This document shows, piece after piece, positions 27,501 to 41,005 of a stretch of 64,000 nt of DNA (its first letter is position 1; each line of letters begins with the position of its first letter). A program made the position numbers and the translations under genes. The stretch is from Corbicula japonica (Eukaryota; Mollusca; Bivalvia; Venerida; Cyrenidae): positions 8,653,285-8,717,284 of the forward strand of contig JAZAYU010000019.1 of assembly GCA_038501625.1 (NCBI GenBank), read 5' to 3'. A model generated the notes under the pieces. That model was given only the letters and a program-made list of their open reading frames with translations, had not been told where the DNA came from and made no database searches.

Positions 27501-30500
27501 TCACACACAGGATCTCAACTGATCACACACAGGATCTCAACTGATCACAAACAGGATCTCAACTGATCACACAGGATCTCAACTGATCACAAACAGGATC
27601 TCAACTGATCACACACAGGATCTCAACTGATCACAAACAGGATCTCAACTGATCACAAACAGGATCTCAACTGATCACACACAGGATCTCAACTGATCAC
27701 AAACAGGATCTCAACTGATCACACACAGGATCTCAACTGATCACAAACAGGATCTCAACTGATCACAAACAGGATCTCAACTGATCACAAACAGGATCTC
27801 AACTGATCACAAACAGGATCTCAACTGATCACACACAGGATCTCAACTGATCACACACAGGATCTCAACTGATCACAAACAGGATCTCAACTGATCACAC
27901 ACAGGATCTCAACTGATCACAAACAGGATCTCAACTGATCACACACAGGATCTCAACTGATCACAAACAGGATCTCAACTGATCACAAACAGGATCTCAA
28001 CTGATCACAAACAGGATCTCAACTGATCACAAACAGGATCTCAACTGATCACAAACAGGATCTCAACTGATCACAAACAGGATCTCAACTGATCACAAAC
28101 AGGATCTCAACTGATCACAAACAGGATCTCAACTGATCACAAACAGGATCTCAACTGATCACAAACAGGATCTCAACTGATCACAAACAGGATCTCAACT
28201 GATCACACACAGGATCTCAACTGATCACACACAGGATCTCAACTGATCACAAACAGGATCTCAACTGATCACAAACAGGATCTCAACTGATCACAAACAG
28301 GATCTCAACTGATCACAAACAGGATCTCAACTGATCACAAACAGGATCTCAACTGATCACACACAGGATCTCAACTGATCACAAACAGGATCTCAACTGA
28401 TCACAAACAGGATCTCAACTGATCACAAACAGGATCTCAACTGATCACACAGGATCTCAACTGATCACACACAGGATCTCAACTGATCACAAACAGGATC
28501 TCAACTGATCGTACACAGGATCTCAACTGATCGCACACAGGATCTCAACTGATCACACAGGATCTCAACTGATCACACACAGGATCTCAACTGATCGTAC
28601 ACAGGATCTCAACTGATCACAAACAGGATCTCAACTGATCGCAAACAGGATCTCAACTGATCACAAACAGGATCTCAACTGATCGCACACAGGATCTCAA
28701 CTGATCACAAACAGGATCTCAACTGATCATACACAGGATCTCAACTGATCGTACACAGGATCTCAACTGATCACACACAGGATCTCAACTGATCACAAAC
28801 AGGATCTCAACTGATCGCAAACAGGATCTCAACTGATCGTACACAGGATCTCAACTGATCGTACACAGGATCTCAACTGATCACACACAGGATCTCAACT
28901 GATCACAAACAGGATCTCAACTGATCGTACACAGGATCTCAACTGATCACAAACAGGATCTCAACTGATCGCAAACAGGATCTCAACTGATCACAAACAG
29001 GATCTCAACTGATCGTACACAGGATCTCAACTGATCGTACACAGGATCTCAACTGATCACACACAGGATCTCAACTGATCACACACAGGATCTCAACTGA
29101 TCACACAGGATCTCAACTGATCACAAACAGGATCTCAACTGATCGCACACAGGATCTCAACTGATCACAAACAGGATCTCAACTGATCGTACACAGGATC
29201 TCAACTGATCACAAACAGGATCTCAACTGATCACAAACAGGATCTCAACTGATCGTACACAGGATCTCAACTGATCACAAACAGGATCTCAACTGATCGT
29301 ACACAGGATCTCAACTGATCACAAACAGGATCTCAACTGATCGTACACAGGATCTCAACTGATCACAAACAGGATCTCAACTGATCCCACACAGGATCTC
29401 AACTGATCACACACAGGATCTCAACTGATCACAAACAGGATCTCAACTGATCACAAACAGGATCTCAACTGATCACACACAGGATCTCAACTGATCACAA
29501 ACAGGATCTCAACTGATCGTACACAGGATCTCAACTGATCACACACAGGATCTCAACTGATCGTACACAGGATCTCAACTGATCACACACAGGATCTCAA
29601 CTGATCGTACACAGGATCTCAACTGATCACACACAGGATCTCAACTGATCGCACACAGGATCTCAACTGATCACACACAGGATCTCAACTGATCACACAC
29701 AGGATCTCAACTGATCGCACACAGGATCTCAACTGATCACACACAGGATCTCAACTGATCACACACAGGATCTCAACTGATCACACACAGGATCTCAACT
29801 GATCACAAACAGGATCTCAACTGATCACAAACAGGATCTCAACTGATCACAAACAGGATCTCAACTGATCACAAACAGGATCTCAACTGATCACAAACAG
29901 GATCTCAACTGATCACAAACAGGATCTCAACTGATCACAAACAGGATCTCAACTGATCACAAACAGGATCTCAACTGATCACAAACAGGATCTCAACTGA
30001 TCACACAGGATCTCAACTGATCACACACAGGATCTCAACTGATCACACACAGGATCTCAACTGATCACACACAGGATCTCAACTGATCACAAACAGGATC
30101 TCAACTGATCACAAACAGGATCTCAACTGATCGTACACAGGATCTCAACTGATCACAAACAGGATCTCAACTGATCACACACAGGATCTCAACTGATCAC
30201 ACACAGGATCTCAACTGATCACACACAGGATCTCAACTGATCACAAACAGGATCTCAACTGATCACAAACAGGATCTCAACTGATCACAAACAGGATCTC
30301 AACTGATCACACACAGGATCTCAACTGATCACAAACAGGATCTCAACTGATCACACACAGGATCTCAACTGATCACACACAGGATCTCAACTATCACAAA
30401 CAGGATCTCAACTGATCGTACACAGGATCTCAACTGATCGCACACAGGATCTCAACTGATCGTACACAGGATCTCAACTGATCACACACAGGATCTCAAC

Positions 30501-33500
30501 TGATCGTACACAGGATCTCAACTGATCACAAACAGGATCTCAACTGATCACAAACAGGATCTCAACTGATCGTACACAGGATCTCAACTGATCACACACA
30601 GGATCTCAACTGATCACAAACAGGATCTCAACTGATCGCAAACAGGATCTCAACTGATCGTACACAGGATCTCAACTGATCGTACACAGGATCTCAACTG
30701 ATCACACACAGGATCTCAACTGATCACACACAGGATCTCAACTGATCACACACAGGATCTCAACTGATCACAAACAGGATCTCAACTGATCACACACAGG
30801 ATCTCAACTGATCGCACACAGGATCTCAACTGATCACAAACAGGATCTCAACTGATCGCACACAGGATCTCAACTGATCACAAACAGGATCTCAACTGAT
30901 CACAAACAGGATCTCAACTGATCACACACAGGATCTCAACTGATCACAAACAGGATCTCAACTGATCACAAACAGGATCTCAACTGATCACACACAGGAT
31001 CTCAACTGATCGCACACAGGATCTCAACTGATCACAAACAGGATCTCAACTGATCGCACACAGGATCTCAACTGATCACAAACAGGATCTCAACTGATCG
31101 TACACAGGATCTCAACTGATCACAAACAGGATCTCAACTGATCACAAACAGGATCTCAACTGATCGTACACAGGATCTCAACTGATCACAAACAGGATCT
31201 CAACTGATCGTTCACAGGATCTCAACTGATCACAAACAGGATCTCAACTGATCCCACACAGGATCTCAACTGATCACACACAGGATCTCAACTGATCACA
31301 AACAGGATCTCAACTGATCGTTCACAGGATCTCAACTGATCACACACAGGATCTCAACTGATCACAAACAGGATCTCAACTGATCGTACACAGGATCTCA
31401 ACTGATCACACACAGGATCTCAACTGATCGTACACAGGATCTCAACTGATCACACACAGGATCTCAACTGATCGCACACAGGATCTCAACTGATCGCAAA
31501 CAGGATCTCAACTGATCACACACAGGATCTCAACTGATCGTACACAGGATCTCAACTGATCACACACAGGATCTCAACTGATCGTACACAGGATCTCAAC
31601 TGATCGCACACAGGATCTCAACTGATCACACACAGGATCTCAACTGATCACAAACAGGATCTCAACTGATCACACACAGGATCTCAACTGATCACACACA
31701 GGATCTCAACTGATCACAAACAGGATCTCAACTGATCACAAACAGGATCTCAACTGATCACAAACAGGATCTCAACTGATCACACACAGGATCTCAACTG
31801 ATCACAAACAGGATCTCAACTGATCACACACAGGATCTCAACTGATCACAAACAGGATCTCAACTGATCACAAACAGGATCTCAACTGATCACAAACAGG
31901 ATCTCAACTGATCACAAACAGGATCTCAACTGATCACAAACAGGATCTCAACTGATCACAAACAGGATCTCAACTGATCACAAACAGGATCTCAACTGAT
32001 CACAAACAGGATCTCAACTGATCACAAACAGGATCTCAACTGATCACACACAGGATCTCAACTGATCACACACAGGATCTCAACTGATCACAAACAGGAT
32101 CTCAACTGATCACAAACAGGATCTCAACTGATCACACACAGGATCTCAACTGATCGCAACACAGGATCTCAACTGATCACACACAGGATCTCAACTGATC
32201 ACAAACAGGATCTCAACTGATCACACACAGGATCTCAACTGATCACACACAGGATCTCAACTGATCACAAACAGGATCTCAACTGATCACACACAGGATC
32301 TCAACTGATCACACACAGGATCTCAACTGATCACAAACAGGATCTCAACTGATCACAAACAGGATCTCAACTGATCACACACAGGATCTCAACTGATCAC
32401 AAACAGGATCTCAACTGATCACACACAGGATCTCAACTGATCACAAACAGGATCTCAACTGATCGTACACAGGATCTCAACTGATCACAAACAGGATCTC
32501 AACTGATCACAAACAGGATCTCAACTGATCGCAAACAGGATCTCAACTGATCACACACAGGATCTCAACTGATCACAAACAGGATCTCAACTGATCGTAC
32601 ACAGGATCTCAACTGATCGCACACAGGATCTCAACTGATCACACACAGGATCTCAACTGACCGCACACAGGATCTCAACTGATCGCACACAGGATCTCAA
32701 CTGATCACAAACAGGATCTCAACTGATCGTACACAGGATCTCAACTGATCACAAACAGGATCTCAACTGATCGCAAACAGGATCTCAACTGATCGCAAAC
32801 AGGATCTCAACTGATCGTACACAGGATCTCAACTGATCACACACAGGATCTCAACTGATCGCACACAGGATCTCAACTGATCACACACAGGATCTCAACT
32901 GATCGCACACAGGATCTCAACTGATCGTACACAGGATCTCAACTGATCGCACACAGGATCTCAACTGATCGTACACAGGATCTCAACTGATCACAAACAG
33001 GATCTCAACTGATCACAAACAGGATCTCAACTGATCGTACACAGGATCTCAACTGATCACAAACAGGATCTCAACTGATCACAAACAGGATCTCAACTGG
33101 TCACAAACAGGATCTCAACTGATCACAAACAGGATCTCAACTGATCACACACAGGATCTCAACTGATCACACACAGGATCTCAACTGATCACACACAGGA
33201 TCTCAACTGATCGTACACAGGATCTCAACTGATCACACACAGGATCTCAACTGATCACAAACAGGATCTCAACTGATCGCAAACAGGATCTCAACTGATC
33301 GTACACAGGATCTCAACTGATCACAAACAGGATCTCAACTGATCGCAAACAGGATCTCAACTGATCGTACACAGGATCTCAACTGATCACAAACAGGATC
33401 TCAACTGATCACACACAGGATCTCAACTGATCACAAACAGGATCTCAACTGATCGCAAACAGGATCTCAACTGATCACAAACAGGATCTCAACTGATCAC

Positions 33501-36500
33501 AAACAGGATCTCAACTGATCGCAAACAGGATCTCAACTGATCGTACACAGGATCTCAACTGATCACAAACAGGATCTCAACTGATCGCAAACAGGATCTC
33601 AACTGATCGTACACAGGATCTCAACTGATCACAAACAGGATCTCAACTGATCACACACAGGATCTCAACTGATCACAAACAGGATCTCAACTGATCGCAA
33701 ACAGGATCTCAACTGATCACACACAGGATCTCAACTGATCACAAACAGGATCTCAACTGATCGCACACAGGATCTCAACTGATCGTACACAGGATCTCAA
33801 CTGATCGTACACAGGATCTCAACTGATCACACACAGGATCTCAACTGATCATACACAGGATCTCAACTGATCACACACAGGATCTCAACTGATCACACAC
33901 AGGATCTCAACTGATCACACACAGGATCTCAACTGATCACACACAGGATCTCAACTGATCACACACAGGATCTCAACTGATCACACACAGGATCTCAACT
34001 GATCACACACAGGATCTCAACTGATCACACACAGGATCTCAACTGATCGTACACAGGATCTCAACTGATCACACACAGGATCTCAACTGATCACACACAG
34101 GATCTCAACTGATCGCAAACAGGATCTCAACTGATCGTACACAGGATCTCAACTGATCACAAACAGGATCTCAACTGATCGTACACAGGATCTCAACTGA
34201 TCACAAACAGGATCTCAACTGATCACACACAGGATCTCAACTGATCACACACAGGATCTCAACTGATCACAAACAGGATCTCAACTGATCGTACACAGGA
34301 TCTCAACTGATCGTACACAGGATCTCAACTGATCACACACAGGATCTCAACTGATCGTACACAGGATCTCAACTGATCACAAACAGGATCTCAACTGATC
34401 ACACACAGGATCTCAACTGATCACACACAGGATCTCAACTGATCACACACAGGATCTCAACTGATCACACACAGGATCTCAACTGATCACACACAGGATC
34501 TCAACTGATCACACACAGGATCTCAACTGATCGTACACAGGATCTCAACTGATCACACACAGGATCTCAACTGATCACACACAGGATCTCAACTGATCGC
34601 AAACAGGATCTCAACTGATCACACACAGGATCTCAACTGATCGTACACAGGATCTCAACTGATCGTACACAGGATCTCAACTGATCGCACACAGGATCTC
34701 AACTGATCGTACACAGGATCTCAACTGATCGTACACAGGATCTCAACTGATCGTACACAGGATCTCAACTGATCGCACACAGGATCTCAACTGATCACAA
34801 ACAGGATCTCAACTGATCAAACACAGGATCTCAACTGATCGTACACAGGATCTCAACTGATCGTACACAGGATCTCAACTGATCACACACAGGATCTCAA
34901 CTGATCACAAACAGGATCTCAACTGATCACACACAGGATCTCAACTGATCGCAAACAGGATCTCAACTGATCACACACAGGATCTCAACTGATCACAAAC
35001 AGGATCTCAACTGATCGCACACAGGATCTCAACTGATCACAAACAGGATCTCAACTGATCACACACAGGATCTCAACTGATCACAAACAGGATCTCAACT
35101 GATCACAAACAGGATCTCAACTGATCACAAACAGGATCTCAACTGATCGCAAACAGGATCTCAACTGATCACAAACAGGATCTCAACTGATCACACACAG
35201 GATCTCAACTGATCACAAACAGGATCTCAACTGATCGCAAACAGGATCTCAACTGATCACAAACAGGATCTCAACTGATCACACACAGGATCTCAACTGA
35301 TCGCACACAGGATCTCAACTGATCATACACAGGATCTCAACTGATCACACACAGGATCTCAACTGATCGCAAACAGGATCTCAACTGATCACACACAGGA
35401 TCTCAACTGATCACAAACAGGATCTCAACTGATCACACACAGGATCTCAACTGATCACACACAGGATCTCAACTGATCACAAACAGGATCTCAACTGATC
35501 GCAAACAGGATCTCAACTGATCACAAACAGGATCTCAACTGATCACACACAGGATCTCAACTGATCACAAACAGGATCTCAACTGATCACACACAGGATC
35601 TCAACTGATCACAAACAGGATCTCAACTGATCACACACAGGATCTCAACTGATCACACACAGGATCTCAACTGATCACACACAGGATCTCAACTGATCAC
35701 ACACAGGATCTCAACTGATCACAAACAGGATCTCAACTGATCACACACAGGATCTCAACTGATCACAAACAGGATCTCAACTGATCACACACAGGATCTC
35801 AACTGATCACAAACAGGATCTCAACTGATCGTACACAGGATCTCAACTGATCACACACAGGATCTCAACTGATCGTACACAGGATCTCAACTGATCACAC
35901 ACAGGATCTCAACTGATCGTACACAGGATCTCAACTGATCACACACAGGATCTCAACTGATCACAAACAGGATCTCAACTGATCACAAACAGGATCTCAA
36001 CTGATCGTACACAGGATCTCAACTGATCACACACAGGATCTCAACTGATCGTACACAGGATCTCAACTGATCACACACAGGATCTCAACTGATCACAAAC
36101 AGGATCTCAACTGATCACACACAGGATTATTAAGCTGTATCCCAAACATAACATTTGATCCAATGCAGATAGAATATAGAAGGCATATTGAAAGACACTT
36201 ACTTATTTTGTCTGCCAGATTAATATCAGTGTTATAGCCTTTTGTGATAAGAACTTTCACAATATCAAGGTTAAAATGTTCACCAGCTCGTATGGCAAGG
36301 TGCAAGGGAGATAATCCTTGTTGATTAAGATGATTTACATCAGAGCCTCGACTCAACAAATCCACTACACAGTCCAACATGTTCTTTTTTACACATTCAT
36401 GAAGAGGTGTGTCTCCTGTAAACAAAAATGCAGATTTCTATTAATAAGTGTAAATTTGTAAAATTTTGTGATGTATTAATTTTAATGAACATTTTGGGAA

Positions 36501-39500
36501 GATAATTCCACAAATCAACTAGATGGCTGTTCAGTTGAACACTTGTGTTGCCCTCTGGTGCTATCTCGGAATAAAAATGAAAGTACAAAAAGGGGCATAA
36601 CTCCATCAAATGCGACCTTGACATTAAGAATATGGTATCATCACGAGCTTATTGTCATAAGGAATATAATTTGAAAGTTTGATGAAGAAATATTAAGAAA
36701 TGGCAAAGTTATAGCTAACGCCAAGTTTTCATAAAAAGGGGAATAACTCCATCAAATGTGACCTTGACCTAAAGAATTTGGTATCATCATGAGCATGTTG
36801 TCATAAAGAATATAATTTGAAAGTTTAATGAAGAAATATAAAAACAATGACAAAGTTATAGCCAACATTAGGTTTTCGAAAAAAGGGAAATAACTCTATC
36901 AAATGTGACCTTGACCTAAAGAATGTGGTATCACCACAAGTGTGTTGTCATAAGAAATGTAATTTGAAAGTTTGATGAAGAAATATTAAGAAATGGCAAA
37001 GTTGTAGCCAACTTTTTAGGTTTTTGCAAAAAGGGGCATAACTCCATCAAATGTGATGTTTACCTAAAGAATGTGATAACATCACGAGCATGTTGTCATT
37101 AGTAATATAATTTGAAAGTTTGATGAAGAATTATTAAGAAATGGCAGTTATAGCCAACGTTAAGTTTTTGTGACGGACGGACAGACAGACAGAAGGACGA
37201 TGAATGGAAGTGCATGCCAAATATGACTTTCTCTACCCTTGAGACTCCCTTTTTTACAAGTAAATGGGAGTAAATTAAATGTAAATGTCAATCATCTGCT
37301 ATCTCTTTCTTATAATTAATTCAATCAAAACAATTAACCCCTCACCACACACAGAATTAATCATTATTTCAATTTCATGGAAAGAAGTAATTATCACTTT
37401 ATAATTATAACTGAGCCCAGGTCTGATACAATGTTTGGTATCTCTAGCTCAAACCATTATGTTATTAATCAGAAACCAATTTTCAACAAAAGGATGCCAT
37501 AAACAATCCATAAAAAATTCCTGTGACTTCATATTTTTCTTTTGATGTTGACCAGACACCATCAAATGGCACTGCGGACCTTGACCTTTGACATGGTCAT
37601 CAACTGACTATGGCTCCAATGTTGTCACATGACTGTAAAGGTGGGAAAATATTTACTGAAAATTGGCAATAGCATTACAAGCTTGCAAACTTCCCATGAA
37701 TCATATTATACGTGATCATAAGCGAAAATTTTTTCTGCCACTAGTATGCAAAATGCGTCAACATTTACACACCAAAACACTACCAATATACAAAAATAGT
37801 CGTACAAATATATCATGGCTTAATCATCAGGAACAGTCTGAAGTCAAACTAGACTGTGTCCTCAGGACACTGATGCCCCCACTGCTGCAACAACATTTGT
37901 TACAAAATTTTGTACCAGGTATTAACAACATGTGGTGATCATGATTAGTAAATGAAGAGTAAGTGCCACAAAATGTAATAACTAACATAAACAAATGGCC
38001 ATAACTCTGGTGAAAATTATTCCAAGACAATGTTCTTTACAACAATCTTCACATCATGTGTAATCATCTGTGCAAGTTTGAAAGAAATCAGCTAAATAGA
38101 TAACGTGGAGTTGATGCCACAATTTTGTAAGTGAAATAAACAAAGGGCCATAACTGTGGTAAAAATGGCAGCAGGAAAAAATCTTTTCTTTATGATCATC
38201 TACCCATACAGCTTGATGATGTGTGCAGGTTAGAAAGAAATCCGTCCAAAAGTAAATGAGGAGATGATGCCACAAGATATTATTACTGAAATAAACAAAG
38301 GACCATAACTCTGGTAAAAATGGCCATAGGAAAATGTCATTTTTTTACGACCATCTACACATCCTGCTTGATCATCTTTGCAAGTTTAAAAAAGATCCCT
38401 CAGATAGTTAATGAGAAGTTAATGCCACAAGAACTAATTACTGAAATTAACAAAGGGCCATAACTCTGGTAAAAATGGTCGCAGGAAAAAATCCTTTCTT
38501 CACAATCATCTACACATCCTTCTTGATCATCTGTGCAAGTTTGGAAGAAATCCACCTTACAGTTTAGGAGGAGTTGACGCCACAAGATTTAACTACTGAA
38601 ATTAACAAAGGGCCATAACTCTGGTAAAAATGGTCGCAGGAAAAAAATCCGTTCTTCAGAATCATCTACACATCCTGCTTGATCATCTGTGCAAGTTTGG
38701 AAGAAATCCACCTTATAGTTTAGGAGGAGTTGACGCCACAAGATTTAACTACTGAAATTAACAAAGGGCCATAACTCTGGTAAAAATGGTCGCAGGAAAA
38801 AATCCTTTTTTATGATCATCTACACATCCTGCTTGATCATCTGTGCAAGTTTGAAAGAAATCCGCCTTACAGTTTAGAAGGAGTTGATGCTACAAGATTT
38901 GGGGACGTAAGGACGAGTGCAACTCTATATGCCGGTTGTCGGCGAAAGTTTAGCGACCAGATATGATAAGATAGCTTTTTTGTATACGGACCCCTTACAC
39001 AGCGTTGAGCTGCATTGCTTTTTACACTTACAGGGTTCAAGTGGTACTTGAAGCACTGTTCTGTATGTTATAAACTCTGTATGTTATAAACTATGTTTAA
39101 ATAGGATTGTTTCGTTTTTCATTGTCTGTGTAAACGTTTACAAAATTTGTAAATGTTGGAGCCTCACTACTGACCTTAAGCAATCTTGATTTCAATTCTG
39201 GTAAATAATGCCTGACAAACCATTCTTCAGTTATTGATGTGAAATCAAAAACATTTAGTTCGAACTGATGGACAAAATGTGCTTGACATAATACCCATTT
39301 CGGATCTTTTAAGACATGAACAGAATTTCTTGATAACAAAAAGAAAAAGAAAATTGTCATCATAAAGATCAGGAATGTACATATTATATAATTTGCTAAT
39401 GGACTCTAGGATTAAATAAACTGCACATGAATAACCTGTTCTTTATGAAATATGTCTTTAAAAGGGCGGCAAAATTTTTTTTGATAAAAAAATACAAGAC

Positions 39501-40974
39501 TGCCAAAGTGCCACAAAATATGCTCATTGAAGAATTTGCCATTTTTTGTACCAATAAAGGACCATAACTCTGATGTGGCTGACAGAAGTGTTTTGGTTGG
39601 TTATCAAACTTGGCCCAGATATTATGCCCATAAACATTTTCCCCATGTTTCAAGAAGATCGGTCAACAACTGTTTGAGTTATTGATCTTACATTGCTGCG
39701 GACGCCACCTTGACGCCTGTCCACCATGCGTGTTCCCATAATGTGACCCGTCTTCGATCGGCATATAGCAAGATTCTGCATGGTTAAACATGTAACAACT
39801 AGAGCTATCACTAAAGGTGATTAATATCCCCGCAATACTGCTTTGTCAGAGTATACAGAAATAATGTTCACATCTTTTTACCTAACAATGAATGAAATAT
39901 TCAATAGTGCTCCCCTTCAAAAAATAATGGACTGATCCAAATGAAAAATATGTCTACCAGATCGACACTTCATGCTAAACACATGATTTCAGTTTCAAGT
40001 CATAATCTTAACAAGAGCCAGTCGGAAACGACTGCACGCTCGACTATTCGAAAAGTCAGAATTATTAAGCACATTGTAACTGGGCTTCATTTAAACTGGG
40101 GAGTGATTCAGGAGTTTATGACACCACCAACAAACACACATGAACAAAAGTTTCTTAATCCAAGTTAGGAAATCAATAAATTACACTTAATTTATTTTTG
40201 TAGATTTTTTTAGGGTTTACACAACCCAGCCCATAAACCCCTGATCCCACACCCATCAACCCACTATCTTTGCCCACCTATAGTGGTGTGGCGTGGTGAA
40301 GTACAGTATAGTATGCTGGTTGCTGTTGTTGGTGGTGGTGTTGTTGCTGTTGGTGGTGGTGTTGTTGCTGTTGTTGGTGTTGTTGTTGGTGGTGGTGTTG
40401 TTGGTGTTGGCATTGTTGGTGTTGTTGTTGGTGGTGGTGGTAGTGTTGTTGCTGGTGGTGGTGGTGGTGGTGTTGGTTGTTGGTGTTGTTGTTGTTGCTG
40501 TTGTTGTTGGTGGTGTTGATGTTGTTGTTGGTGTTGATGTTGTTGTTGGTGGTGGTGTTGGTGTTGCTGGTGGTGGTGGTGTTGCTGGTGGTGGTGGTGT
40601 TGTTGTTGGTGCTGGTGTTGGTGGTGTTGATGTTGTTGTTGGTGGTGTTGTTAGTGGTGGTGGTGTTGTTGTTGTTGTTAGTGGTGTTGATGTTGGTGGT
40701 GGTGTTGTCGGTGGTGGTGATGATGTTGTTGTTGTTGGTGGTGTTGTTGTTGTTGGTGTTGTTGTTGTTGGTGGCGGTGGTGTTGTTGTTGTGGTGGTGT
40801 TGTTGGTGATGTTGGTGGTGGTGTTGCTGTTGTTGGTGTTGTTGTTGTTGTTGATGGTGTTGTTGTTGGTGGTGTTGTTGTTGGTGATGGTGGTGTAGTT
40901 GTTTGTGTTGGTGGTGTTGTTATTAATGGTGGTGGTGTTGTTGTTTGTGGTGGTGTTGTTGGTGGTGGTGATGG

Positions 40975-41005
<31 letters not shown>

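Noticed and set aside
18931..36127. CRISPR array or bacterial direct repeats
   Set aside because: Units are contiguous with no unique spacers, there are no Cas genes, and the context is a spliced eukaryotic gene.
18931..36127. Centromeric satellite
   Set aside because: Possible in principle from size and homogeneity, but the array sits between two in-phase exons and nothing in the window supports a centromere.
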